From positions 8,342,967 through 8,406,966 of the forward strand of contig NC_051091.1 in assembly GCF_901709675.1 (NCBI RefSeq): 64,000 nucleotides of DNA, read 5' to 3'. Numbering within the stretch: the stretch's first letter is position 1; every line of letters begins with the position of its first letter. The stretch is from Syngnathus acus. Its lineage: Eukaryota; Chordata; Actinopteri; Syngnathiformes; Syngnathidae. Shown piece after piece: positions 1 to 11,230 of this stretch. The translations under genes were made by a program, and so were the position numbers. Under the pieces are notes generated by a model that saw only the letters and a program-made list of their open reading frames with translations, did no database searches and was not told where the DNA came from.

Positions 1-1071
1 TTGTGCTCATTTGTACTATAACTCCTGATAATGTAGGCCAGCAGCTTCTGGAAAGTCGCCATTCAGTTTGTTCTGTCAAAACAGCAGAGATATTCCACAT
101 ACACGTAAAGAGTGATGTTTGGAATAAATAGGGAAAATTATTCTTGAAAATGTCATAATGCTGAAATTTTATATTAACAAAATAAAATGATGAACAGCGA
201 TGATGTGTGTGCATGCTACTCAGCAATGAGATGAATATTTCCACAACCTTTGAACTGTGACGACTTCCATGGCATTTATGAACATAAAAAAAACACGTGT
301 GCACTGCTGCCCCACCCATGGTACACGTTTGCATAGATACGAAAGTGTGTCCTTTGAGCCAATGATTAAATCGTCACGCACCGTTTGTGTTCAAATATAT
401 GAAGCTAAGTGTTGGGACATTGCATTTTGTTAGCTCGGTATTTTGCAAGTGGGCGTGGCTTCTAACAGCATGAAGCCTATTTCTGAAAGAATTGTTCACT
501 TTCTTCCAAACTGCTTCTTGTGAAGCTTTTGTATTGCAACGTTCCGCTCGCAAGTCAAAGCAAAAAAATTGACGAACGTTGGCTGAAAACTGAATATTAC
601 AAAAACAATATAGTCTGATTAAAAACCCTTCACCCAGCGAGGCCTACAAAATAAAATGTTCTTTGTGCGTCATAAATGAAGCAATATTATTGTAAGTCAC
701 TGAGGTCATGGCCCACACCATCCAGTGTACAATTGGGTCAGCCTGGCTTTAGTTGTTCTTCCAGTATGTTGCATAACAATCAAGATCCAGGCTTCAAAAC
801 TGATCACATTCCAGGGAATTTGACAGATTACAGTTTTTGATTAAAGTTAGCCACTCTGCTTTTTGATTGTTTTTGCCAACAATGTTCATTTCACGTCATG
901 TAGCCTAATTAAACAGAGTTTAATCAAAGTAGTTTAGTGCCTGTGACAGGCAGTTGAAGAAACTCTTTGTTACAAATGACAATGCCCACGCAAGACTGAC
1001 AATGGACTCTTGTCTGATTAAAATACATTCCATTGCTCAGCATGTTCTTTTTTTTTTTTCTTTGTGCTAAT

Positions 1072-1247
1072 GGTGTGTGGGCAGTGGCCAACACCTTTCA
1101 ATGCTTCCTGCGAACTTTCTTGCACAATCAAGCGTGTGACATCGCTGTAAGATGGAATTGGTGGGTGGGCAGTGGCCAACACCTTTCAATGGTTCCTGCG
1201 AACTTTCTTGCACAATCAAGCATGTGACATCGCTGTAAGATGGAATT
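1072..1247. repeat. 88-bp tandem duplication
   Basis: Bases 1072-1159 are repeated at 1160-1247 with about three mismatches. Both copies carry GGCAGTGGCCAACACCTTTC and end in GTAAGATGGAATT. No TIRs or coding potential are visible. The rest of 1-1390 shows no recognisable feature. Confidence 0.9.
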
Positions 1248-1414
1248 TAATTAACGTGGGTGCAGTTTGGGCTAGTGTAGACATGCACTGCTTCATTTTC
1301 TTGGATTTTTTTTCTTGAAATCATTTATTGCTTTCGTGCTCGTTTTGTTTTACTCATATTAACTACTTTACGAAAAACTGGAATAACTACAAGTCCATAC
1401 CACAAATGAATGTC

Positions 1415-1420
1415 TTTATT
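1415..1420 (-). terminator. Candidate poly(A) signal for ip6k2
   Basis: AATAAA on the minus strand, about 1.0 kb past the ip6k2 stop. A second AATAAA is at 1324-1329. The bases from about 1400 to 2431 would then be 3' UTR. Confidence 0.4.
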
Positions 1421-2431
1421 TTCAAGACATTGCTAATGCACAGGTGTACAAGCGAGCTTTTCGGCTCTCGCAATAACAAAATAAATTCAGTATAACAAGA
1501 AAACATACAACAGTGGTTATTTGGAATGTGATTTTTTTTTTTTCCATTTTCAACAATGCTTTTTTTATAAATAGTCTCTTGGTAGGCTAGTCATTTCAAA
1601 TCAATAAATTCTCTTCAAGTCCACATTTAAGGAATGAATAAGAGAAATTCCAAGAAAAAACACATTGGGAATAAAAAAAAAAATCTTTTTTTTTTTTTTT
1701 TTAAAAGGACTGTTGGAAAAAGGCAAACCCCTTCTTCTGTCTCCATCTTGTCCATCCTGTATCAAGAGTCCATCAAAATATACGATTGGACACGAAACGT
1801 ACATTTCTTCCAAACATCAACATAAACACAAAATGTCCTTATGAGGAGCTTTCACTTTAAATTGCTACAAGGCAGCTGACCTAGCCAGCCAAGGTCAGCC
1901 CTTAAAAGTCCCTCCCCCAGAGTACGAATGTGCTATACTCCCAGTTGTAACTGCACTCCCCTAAAAACACCAACTAAACTCACACCACAGGTAAAAGCAC
2001 CATGTCAGCCTCTTTGAACTACAGTACACTCGAATTTCAACCATCTAGCACGCCGTTTCTCTCTCAGAGAGAATGCACAATAAAAGGAACCTGTGTGTGC
2101 CGCAGGAGGAGGTGGAGTGTCCTTGGATGCTACAAGTCTGTTGTGAGACCTTAATCTCGGTCCTCCTACTACACGCTAAAGAAAAGGAGCAGTCTCAAAG
2201 AGGATAAATTGTGAGGAGGGGCTCGGGCGGCCCCGTCCTTCGGCGGGTAAGGGTGAGCGCGGGACCCACTGCGCACTCTCCCTCCTGATCCCGAGGGGGT
2301 CCGAGGTTCCCTCCAAGCGGGCGGGCAGGGTCGCACCACCACGACGGTGCACCTCGGAGTAGCGGGGCGTCAGCACATCAGGCTCATTCCCCAGGATTGA
2401 AATTCAGAACATGCGGTCTCCGATGCGAGCC

Positions 2432-3025
2432 TCAGTCAGTGCTGTGATCCTCCAGCTGGGAGATGATGGTGATCAAGTTCTGGAGGCCGAAGATGAAGCC
2501 GCTGTCCTGGCCCTCGTGCACCACGCTGTCCTCTCCATAGTGGCGGCAAGTCGTGTGAGCAAAGTCGATCATGCGCACGTCCACGGCGGCGCTGCTGGAG
2601 TCCGCCGGGCTGTGGGCGGAGCGGACGCTATTGCCGTTGCCGCTCCCCGTGGCGCCGCCGGCGCTGCAGCCCGTCGAGGAGGAACGAGGGAACCCGAAGG
2701 CCCCTTCTTCCTCTTCCTCGTCGTCAGACAACTCATCCTCATCCCCCTCCTCGCCACCGCGGTGTCGAGGTCGAGATGGCGTTCTGGGAGGGTCTCCGTC
2801 ATAGATGATGAGCAAGGAGCTGGAGTAGAATCGGTACGACTCGCAGGACTCCAGAGCGGCTTGCATCTCGCGGAGTCGTTGCAGCACCGGGGACAGCAGC
2901 TCGCGCCGCAGGCGACGTCCATTATGGAAAAACTGGTAGAGGGCCTCCTCGAAGCCTGCGAAGGTCAGCTTTCGGCCGTGGTACTTATTCATGAACATGA
3001 GCTGGTCGGAATCTGATTGGTACAC
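2432..3025 (-). CDS. ip6k2: ip6k2 coding exon 5 (terminal)
   Basis: Acceptor GCCCGCAG|GTGTAC, stop TGA at 2434-2432. Encodes [35 protein letters not shown], an acidic [16 protein letters not shown] run with a Ser/Gly-rich stretch, then [14 protein letters not shown] and [15 protein letters not shown]. The low-complexity insert lies between the SSLL and IDF motifs. All IP6Ks are variable at this place, and here it is unusually long. Confidence 0.92.
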   Translation of the reverse strand: MYQSDSDQLMFMNKYHGRKLTFAGFEEALYQFFHNGRRLRRELLSPVLQRLREMQAALESCESYRFYSSSLLIIYDGDPPRTPSRPRHRGGEEGDEDELSDDEEEEEGAFGFPRSSSTGCSAGGATGSGNGNSVRSAHSPADSSSAAVDVRMIDFAHTTCRHYGEDSVVHEGQDSGFIFGLQNLITIISQLEDHSTD

Positions 3026-5868
3026 CTGCGGGCATCGGAGCGAAAAATGTCGACTAAGTCAGACCACAAAAATAAGCAGACAAAATCCAGCGGCACAATT
3101 TGACTACGACAGGACGGGCGACACGGGTCTTGATCTTACCTGCATGCCGCAGAGGCGCACTCCTATGGTGGCCGATGTGCTTTGTTGACACTTGCGGATC
3201 TGATTGGCTTTCTTCTCCTCTGAAGCGTCATCGCCATGCTGGCGGGTCCCCATCTTCAAGTCCAACACACATGGGACTGTGTAACGCCATGTTAGGTTCT
3301 CCAAAAGGATGAACTCTGTGAAAGCGAGTCAAGGAATGCACGACACAACACAAGAGCGATACGACATGCGCTTCCTATGAACATGTTGTCACGTGTTCCA
3401 CAACGAAAGCAATGAAAGGATACTGTATTGGTTCCGGTGCTTTGCGTTGTCCTTCATCCTCTGTAAATGCTGCTGGTGACATTTGAGACTCCAGGGATTG
3501 TGTTTGATCTGCGGCACCATGTTGCCCTTCTCTAGGCTTAAGTACAGGACCTCTGCCTGCTGCTGTGCCTGGACGTCCTCACGGTAGCTAAAAAGAAAAG
3601 CACACAGACAAAGAAAGGTCAGCGTTTGTGTCACAAATTGCTTTTGCCTTTCAACGTGCAGCAAGGAAACATTTACCTTATGATCTTATCTTCTTTCCGG
3701 CTCTGTCGCGCTCTTTCTTTGCTATAGTTGTCGTTTTCTACGTGCAAAGGGGACTGCTTTTTGTTACTCCGCTTCGACATCTTGCTCTTGGGCTCGCAAT
3801 CTGTCGAGGGGTCCTTGTTTTCCAGGTCGCCTGTTTCGCTATGATGAGGGTACGCAATGAGGCACAGGTTCCCACCCTCGTCCTCTTCGAAACCGACCGA
3901 CACCACACCTGTGAAAAGGAGGACAGCATTGTTTAAAAATATATATTTATACTTACACAAACACACCAGAGGACATCTGAAGTTTCATGAATATTATGTG
4001 AATCTTGCAAATGAACAAAATCATGAAAGTATAACGAAGAAAAAGAAATACAGGGCCACAAAAGCTCAACTAATAAAAAGACAGACACGGCTTGAGTTTG
4101 TCATTCAAAGCATTTATTGAAAAATTGCAAATCAAACAGAGTAAGCAAGACTACAGCTCATGCATTTAACAGACATACAAGCTCAAAACTTTGACATGGA
4201 CGTATTGTCCTAGAAGAGCAAAACACTTCTGACAGGACAAGGCAGCTCTTTTGTAAACGATTGCGTTGCGTTAAATCTGCGTGCCCGAGGACCCAGCAAT
4301 CATGCACCTTCTCACGCTTGACCGTCATCTGTGCTGACATCAGCATCCTTAGGCCCTTTCGCCCCCACCAGTTTGGCCCGATGGAGACTTGCACAGTCAT
4401 TCCACTACAACTAGCAAGTATGGGAACTTGTGACTCAACGGCTCTTTATTAAATGAATACGGAGGCAGCAGAGGTGAAAACGGCAGGAGTGGACGATTGT
4501 TCTTGGGAACATTATGTTGCCAGCTTTGGAAGTTGTAGGAAAAAGTTTCATCATTGTAATGTCTTAGCAGTATCAGCTAGTCCTTGAAATCTGCCGTGTA
4601 ACTGCTCAGACATCACACACGCGTTCTTTTTATAGTACCGCGCCGCATTTCGGCAGAGTCAAATTACATGGATATTTTACCTCCTTAATAGAGGCCTTTG
4701 GATATGTGAACCAGGATGTACTAAATGTCATTTGTCTAATCGGGTATTAGAAAGACCTAGTGGACAGTTATGACTACTACAATAAAAAGGTGGATGGGGA
4801 CTAATTGTCAGTGGTTACATTGTGTCGCTGTGAGTGTCGCTTTACTCATTCACTGCAGTGTATGTTTCTTTTTATTAAGCTACTTTTTAAAATCTCTTTC
4901 CGTTGCTTTTAAATGTGACTTTAAATGCTTTGAAGTGGGCTTTTAAATGAAGCTGCCTTGTCTTGCTGACCCAGAGAACTCTCTGCGCCATTTGTTTCTA
5001 TTGCCTAATATGATATGCTTAAAAACATTCCAACAAAGTTAAGAGATGGATTTGCATTTCTTTTTTTAAAATGGTGACATGAAGATTAATTCACCCCTAT
5101 ACTGACAATGAATACCAGCTTTAGAATCAGTAGCACTAGCTGATACAATTCAAATTCTATTTGCAGTAGAACTCTTTAGTAGCCCATCAAATTTACTAAA
5201 GGGCCAAGCTAGCGGGCCAACAATAATTAAAATGATTGACTCGCAAAACTTAATTGATGGGTCCTGTACACATTAGTCAACAGTCCAGTCCTGTTATAAT
5301 ACAGTCCTGTTATAATATTTCCCCCTGTTTCTTCATGTGTGACATAATATGTAAGGCCAAGGTACCAAAGGCAAGGCCCGTCCCTGCTTTTCCATCAACT
5401 GCGAACACGACTAGTGCATTAAAATCTATAGATAACATTTCCTAGAACGTTGATTGATTGTCACATTCTGTTCTTGAGGCCCTTTCAACGAATGCTACCG
5501 CAAACTATTCAAGCCAACATCAGTCTGTAAATGCTTGAAAGCGTTACGTAATGCTTAGCATGCAAATTGACAAGCATGCCAGCTAGCTTGTAACCGCCAT
5601 GATGGACGAGTTCCGTTGTGGGCACTCAGCTCCGGTAGTCGGTCTTACCTTTATACTGCGGGGTGAACTTCCTCATTTCGGCGGGGAGGCTCTTGTAGAA
5701 CTGATGCTCGCGGGGAATGAGCGGCTTGCAGATGGTCTGCTCCCCGAAGCGCAGCACGCAGGAGTGCCCCCCCACCTGGTGCACGAAGGGTTCAAGCATC
5801 ACCCCCTTTCCCGAATAGGGAGTTCCATCCGCCTGCATGAGGGCTTCCAGAGCGGGACTCATCCTCAT
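2432..5868 (-). CDS. ip6k2: Inositol hexakisphosphate kinase 2-type gene, complete coding region (5 coding exons)
   Basis: The joined exons (5868-5649, 3908-3677, 3587-3424, 3315-3140, 3025-2432) give 461 codons plus stop, with GT-AG sites and consistent phases. The family phosphorylates InsP6 to the pyrophosphate 5-InsP7 in cytosol and nucleus. Visible motifs: N-terminal [13 protein letters not shown] (residues 25-37), the IPK signature PCVLDLKMG (220-228, P-x3-D-x-K-x-G), SSSLL (332-336) and the metal-binding IDFAH (417-421). [24 protein letters not shown] and [12 protein letters not shown] match IP6K2 better than IP6K1 or IP6K3 as I remember them. Human IP6K2 is about 426 residues. The extra length here is an acidic, Ser/Gly-rich insert (about 353-410) before the last catalytic motif. 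An in-frame TAA upstream makes ATG 5868 (MRMSP) the first in-frame start. The human-like MSP start would be ATG 5862. Which fish paralogue (a or b) this is cannot be told. Confidence 0.93.
3140..3315 (-). CDS. ip6k2: ip6k2 coding exon 4 (catalytic signature)
   Basis: Acceptor TTTCACAG|AGTTC, donor ATGCAG|GTAAGATC. Encodes [14 protein letters not shown], the catalytic [20 protein letters not shown] and the conserved IGVRLCGMQ. Confidence 0.92.
3424..3587 (-). CDS. ip6k2: ip6k2 coding exon 3
   Basis: Acceptor CTTTTTAG|CTACC, donor AATACA|GTATCC. Encodes [12 protein letters not shown] and then [19 protein letters not shown], the inositol-phosphate-binding stretch of this family. It ends inside the Lys codon of QYKF. 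Confidence 0.9.
3677..3908 (-). CDS. ip6k2: ip6k2 coding exon 2
   Basis: Acceptor TTTTCACAG|GTGTGG, donor ATAAG|GTAAATG. Encodes [21 protein letters not shown] and the CEPKSK motif shared with IP6K2, followed by a basic, poorly conserved linker ending in RKEDKII. Phases 1 and 2 fit the flanking exons. Confidence 0.9.
3909..5648 (-). other. ip6k2 intron between coding exons 1 and 2
   Basis: 1.74 kb between matching GT and AG sites. I see no further exon. A 16-bp tandem duplication (unit CAGTCCTGTTATAATA) occurs near 5286-5317. Confidence 0.8.
5649..5868 (-). CDS. ip6k2: ip6k2 coding exon 1
   Basis: Encodes residues 1-73 plus one base. The donor is AAAG|GTAAGACC. It contains [13 protein letters not shown] and KFTPQYK. 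The exon continues upstream as 5' UTR to a good acceptor (polypyrimidine then GCAG) at 6005-6006, so the exon probably begins at 6004. Confidence 0.9.
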
Positions 5869-5882
5869 TCCGCATCGGACAT
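5865..5882 (-). promoter_or_regulatory. Five-codon uORF overlapping the ip6k2 start
   Basis: ATG at 5882 opens a reading frame of five codons whose TGA (5867-5865) overlaps the first in-frame ATG (5868-5866) as ATGA. The next in-frame ATG (5862) matches the human start. The arrangement could favour reinitiation at 5862. This is inference only. Confidence 0.4.
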
Positions 5883-6233
5883 CAGAGCGTGGTGGACCCA
5901 CGTCGCAAGCGAGGCAAGGGGCTCCGGCACTCGCCTGGCTCCCTATCCTGGACTTGCTTCCTATGGGGCCCACAGGGGGCGCTGCCGCTTACCTACTCGA
6001 GCGACTGCGGGGGGAAAAAAAACAAAGCCTAGGCAGGAAGGACGGAGGCAAGAAAACCCTTTATTCCCTACGCGTCATCTGCCCTGGGACAGTGTATGTC
6101 GCTCTTCTGTAGAACTATATAGCTTCCGCGACTAATTTCGTGTCATCAAACGCTACGTGTGCGTCACTAAAGGCTGATAAAAACGTAATAGCTTAACATG
6201 GACGTTTCCTGTCGCGGTGCTGTGGCTCGACTG

Positions 6234-6330
6234 ACGTACCAGCAAATGTCGCTGCCTGGTAAAGAACAGGAAGCCCCGCCTTAAAGCCACGCCTCCTCAC
6301 TGAAGATCAGCCAATCACGGCGGCGCTGTT
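6234..6330 (-). promoter_or_regulatory. ip6k2: Probable ip6k2 promoter and non-coding first exon end
   Basis: On the minus strand an inverted CCAAT box (6311-6315) is followed by two GC-box-like motifs, including GGCGGGGC at 6280-6273, and then a good donor TTTGCTG|GTACGTCAG (exon end 6240). A 235-nt intron would join it to the acceptor at 6005-6006. This is a compact TATA-less promoter layout. The transcription start itself cannot be read from sequence. Confidence 0.45.
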
Positions 6331-7395
6331 GTCGCTGGGAGGAGATAAGCATCTCGAGAGGATCACACAAACAAAGGGGGGGGGGGGGAGAGAGAGAAAA
6401 AAAAAACAGTGGGAGGGGAGAACAGGAAAAATACTAGACAAAAACACAACACTGAAGACTTTCTTGGGAGGGGGTGCGCCTGGTGGTGGTCGTTGACTCA
6501 TTTTGCAGGTTTTTCACTTTTGTTGCCCAGCAGCTTGCATATAAGGTTTGCACTTGGTCTCAAAATGTCAACGATAGTGAACAAACCCAAAAAGCGCATG
6601 TAAATACACAGCAAATAGAGGTATGCATGAATTTATTACAGAACAGCTACATTATATGTCATCACAATCACAATCAGGGCATTTGGCACTGAAGACAAGT
6701 GAGCACGATCATGTCACATTTATAGAAATCATCAATATTTTATACTTTACAAAATGCAGGATAGCTAATTGCAGCTGTGACACGCATCATCTGGAGCAGT
6801 TCAGAATTATTGGATGAATATCCAATAACATGCCAAAAACGTGAAAAAATAAGCACACAATATAAATCATATTGCTACAGACGTGGTCAGAGTTTGTTGT
6901 AACAAGTTTTGCTTTGACTCGCCAACCTATCGAGGACAGAAAAATGCATAGTTTCTTGGAGGACCAGAGGTGGGAAGACTAACAAGTGGAATTTCATAGA
7001 ACAAATATAAGAATGTAGGTTTAAAGTCAGCCAGTGCTTATGATTGTGTTGGAAATACATATTGGGGCCCACAGTCTTGTAAAAAATCATCCAGATTTAA
7101 TTACATTAATTATTAGTAATTAAATTAGCTTGTTCAGATGTTGCCCACTGCATTGCACTAAAGCCTCTCAGTGGGAAACATGACACGCAGTCTCTCCCTC
7201 CCTCACTTGTCCTCAAAAGCTGACCATGTACACAGTGTAGCAGTCCGACGTCTCATGAGAATTGTATGTCCAAACTGTAAACCTTGTTAGAGTACTTACG
7301 TAGTGGCAGCTTGTGTGACTGTTTGACTCCAGACATGCTCATCAGGTACTCTGTGTGGTCACAAACTGGAGTTTTCAATACATCAGCTATACGTC

Positions 7396-7465
7396 ATGGG
7401 TGTCAAACAAAAGGCCGGTGGGTCAGATCTCCCAAAACTTGCTGCAATCTTCCTTGGCCTCTGTT
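7396..7465 (+). repeat. Fragment of a dispersed fish repeat (GGTGTCAAAC type)
   Basis: GGGTGTCAAACAAAAGGCC followed by GGTCAGATCTC resembles the common vertebrate repeat start with GTGTCAAACTCAAGGCC. A better copy of the same family is at 58731-58826. Confidence 0.4.
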
Positions 7466-8040
7466 CGAAACAAGCTATAATAAAAATCCAATGCATTCTG
7501 AATATTGTGAAATGACATCAAATATAAGCATTTCGTAACTTCTACTTTCCCTGATGGCAACCCTAATGATTATGTCTGTGATGAAAACAAGTTAAACACT
7601 TGTGTACATTGGGGCTAATTAATAACATTCGCTGACACGTTCACCCAAGCAAAACAATTTTTGCATCTGTGCGGTGGAGTTGTTGACCAGTGGATGACAT
7701 ATTGAGTCAGGTGTCCGTGGAAGTCGGTTGGTTCTAGGTGTAACAGTGGCTAGTCATAACATAGGTGATGTTTATCATTCTAATATGTAACCACCAAGCA
7801 TAATGTGTAGGGGCTTAAGTGATGTAACCTTCAAAACATGTCGAGCACGTGGGCAAGCTCTTCCTTGGAATTCCGCCTGCACTTGCTATCCTGTCCCCAT
7901 TAGTATCACACATGTGACACATTTTGAATCAATGTGCCACATAACACGCATTTCTTATTGTAGATAACTCAAGTGATGTCATTCCTCTTATAAATGAATC
8001 TGAAATTTGCATGTGTTTATTTCTTTGGAATAAATAATAG

Positions 8041-8180
8041 TTACTTCACTGGTTCTTTTATATCAAACAAATTATTTTAGGTGCATTACCCGACATGTTT
8101 CGGCGGTTCCGCACCCGCCGAAACATGTCGGGTAATGCACCTAAAATAATTTGTTTGATATAAAAGAACCAGTGAAGTAA
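8041..8180. repeat. Perfect 66-bp inverted repeat with 8-nt loop
   Basis: The left arm (8041-8106) is the exact reverse complement of the right arm (8115-8180) around the loop TTCCGCAC. The inner part reads CCCGACATGTTTCGGCGG and its complement. The 10-mer TAAATAATAG occurs just outside the left arm (8031-8040) and again at 8217-8226. No coding potential. It could be a fold-back element or a recent inverted duplication. Confidence 0.93.
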
Positions 8181-11100
8181 TTAAAAAGGAAAAACAAGAT
8201 GAACTTAGTACAACTATAAATAATAGTTTTTGAGTGATTGTCAACTTAATGGGTCAGACTAGTGTGTCGCTGGTTACAGTCTCATTACACTAATCTCTGA
8301 TGTTCCAGTTCAGCACTGGGATTACAAATGGAAAGAAAGAATCCCAGAGCCAGACAGAGAAGGGATTAAATGATCAGCCCTTAAACAGGACACCAAGTCT
8401 TTTCTCTCTTGCTTTTCCTGGGAAAATATTTCCAGTAGTCTGTGCTTGAAAAGTCAGAGGCTATCACCTTGCTGCACACAAGTATGTCTGGACCTTGTAG
8501 GCCAAAGAAAATGCTTTTCCCTCAACTGTAACGAGAAACCTGGCCGCATAGAAATGTCCATTGACGTCGTTTTGGCCTCGTCACTCTGGCCTCACTGTTT
8601 CGTCAGTGTTATGTTAGCTCCTTTCATGTCATGGGTCCCTGCGCATGGACAATAGACGCGGGCAGTACCACCGGGTCCTCAGACCAGCAATGACTCAGGG
8701 GAGTGATGTAATTTCCAACACTTTTTCCACACACACTGTACGTTTCAGCAGAATTCCAACCACAGTAGGTCTCGTAAGAAGACTCCGGGATGCTCACCTT
8801 CATTGTAACCTAATTTTATAAAGTACATTGCCATGGCTCGAGGAGAACAACATGAACCTTCCAATGGTCTCTATTTTAAACATTGTGAATACTCTTCCAA
8901 ACATGTTGGTGGAATTGAAAATCTAGGGTAATTTGAAGCCTTTGTTTATGGACATTTTCTTTCACTTTCTTTTTCCACGAAATTGACTGTGATACGGCCA
9001 TCTTAATACATTTGGTTTCATATTTCTTATCTTTTTACTTTTGTAGCTTACATTTACATTCATACAATGGCATTTGGAAGACAAAGAAAACAAATAGCAA
9101 ACTGCTGGTGCTAACTATTTCGTTTTGTTTGTTCTTCATTTCTCCTAAAAATCTGTTTTGAATGTCAACATGTTTATTTGTTTACTATTTAAAGGCACTC
9201 ACATATGAATTAGATGTTTTCTGTGAATTCTTTAAGGCAATAAATCTCCGATTGAAATTGTAAACAATGGACTTGTTTTCATTTTTCGCAACTTTATCCC
9301 AAAGCTATTGTTGCTGTCCTCTATTGCTCCCAAGAAACAGTAAACATACGGGAAGAGTTTAAAAGCCAAAATGTGTCGTTACGCAAAGCATGGATTGAAT
9401 TTCAAGGTTGGGGGAGTCACACGGCTTTGTTGTCGTTAGTGGACATCCCATTTTCATCCCATTGGATCTACGCGTCCTCCCCCTTCTTTCCCCAACACGT
9501 GAGCAAGCGAAACATGGCTCAGGGTGATAGCTTGCTAGAGAAAGGGGCCTGCTCCATATGCTTGTCAAATGAGGCGCTAGCAGTGTTAATAGCCAATGTC
9601 AAAGGTGCGGCGACACAAAATGCCTCGTCAAGGACAAGCTTGTTAACAACCACGCGCTGCAGCACCCAACGTCACAGCATTTCTTATCATTCCACTTGTC
9701 TATGACGGAATGTGATTCATCTGTTTGTGAGTATTTGTTGGCAATCATAAAACGTGAGTAAAGTTATAAAAACATCATTCACGACAAGGAAATGGGTATT
9801 ACTGAGAAACGGAAACGTGTAGCCAACATTTAGCCTTTGTGTATTGGTTGGTAGCTTATCCATGCGTTATCTTTTTATCTAAAGAAAAAATTAAATCCCA
9901 AATTTAATCAAAAGATATTTCACACTAGGCAATCCTAATGCCCTGTCGGTGATCAATGACATTTAGTCAACCAGCCATCTTTAGTTTTCAAGGTAAATAA
10001 ATAACTCACAACACAAAGGGCAATCTAGCAAATGTAAATACTCCAACAATAAAGTTCCTTTGTGCTTTTAAATTTAGTACATAGACGTCACATTCCATTT
10101 TTGCATTGGAGGGCCTACATGTGCAAATATAGTTGGGTGAGGTGGAAATCACCTGAGCAGTCTCACACATTGAGATTACATTCTTCAAGTCCACTGACAC
10201 ATTCCACACATGCATTCCGGAAGCTTGGCATAGCCCATTCCCCTCTAAATCATGTCTTTGCACAGTGATGATGCATGGAAACACAAACTACTGCAGATAT
10301 TGACACATCATAACACGTGCCACATCTCGGTAGCTCAAAATATTCTATCAGTGACACGCTATAGCTTTTTAAAATCAGAAACAGTGCAAAAACAAACAAC
10401 ATAGGCGACGAAATACAAGAGCAGGAAATCACGTGCGGTGAAAGCTGAGAGCATGAAATAGCCCTTGGCATCGTGCCAACATAAACTCGCCCCTCATGAC
10501 CCAAAAAAGCCCCTTCCGAGAGGCCTAGATGAACACAGCCCGTGTCTTGTCAACAGGTTACTGCAATGTTGAGAGATCAAGCTACGCTATTAGCACTTTA
10601 GCCCGTCTGTCAACTAACAACAGAACCATGACCCACTTTGCCTCGGTTCAAGGGGGAGGACCTCACCTATGAGTTGTGTTTGTAAACACATGTCATACTG
10701 CAGGCATTTTCAGCAGGCATGGTTGAAAGAAAGTGAAAAATAAATCACATAAAGGCCAAAATAGTTTGTGTGGAGCAGCACTCACATGAGTGAAAAGACA
10801 TGTAACGACTTGTAAACAGTGACACCCTCAGTTTGATGGCCTACTTTTTCCTCGTTGTGGATCAATGCAGGTTCATCACTGGTGTGTCACCATGGGAACA
10901 GTTTCCAGAGGACATCATGTAGCCATGACAGCACTGTAGGACGATTTAGTCAATGTTTAAACTGCTGTGTAAAGTAACGACAAGGTGCAGACAGATTTGG
11001 GGAAATTTAACAGCATCCTTACCTTCATTTGATTGAAATGGTTCTTTGTGTGATAAATCGGTCCAGTCAAAAGTCTAAAGTGATCTTTTCATTCTACTTT

Positions 11101-11212
11101 GTTCAGTGGTGGCCCCGTCCCGTGCCTCTGCCCCACATCCTGTCTGGCCCACCATCAACGACATCAACATCTCGTCACAGCCAAAATTTGAGCGTGCACC
11201 AGAAAGAACTGT

Positions 11213-11230
11213 TGTTGTCACGTGACAACA
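11213..11230. promoter_or_regulatory. Perfect 18-bp palindrome with E-box/CLEAR core
   Basis: TGTTGTCACGTGACAACA is self-complementary. The core GTCACGTGAC matches the CLEAR/E-box consensus bound by TFEB, MITF and USF. No gene starts nearby, so a role is unproven. Confidence 0.35.

Noticed and set aside
2411-3016. 201-codon open frame on the plus strand
   Set aside because: It is the antisense shadow of the terminal ip6k2 exon; the minus strand carries the conserved kinase motifs.
8041-8180. Hammerhead ribozyme suggested by CCGAAACATGTC in the inverted repeat
   Set aside because: The CTGATGA core needed for a hammerhead is missing, so no ribozyme is called.
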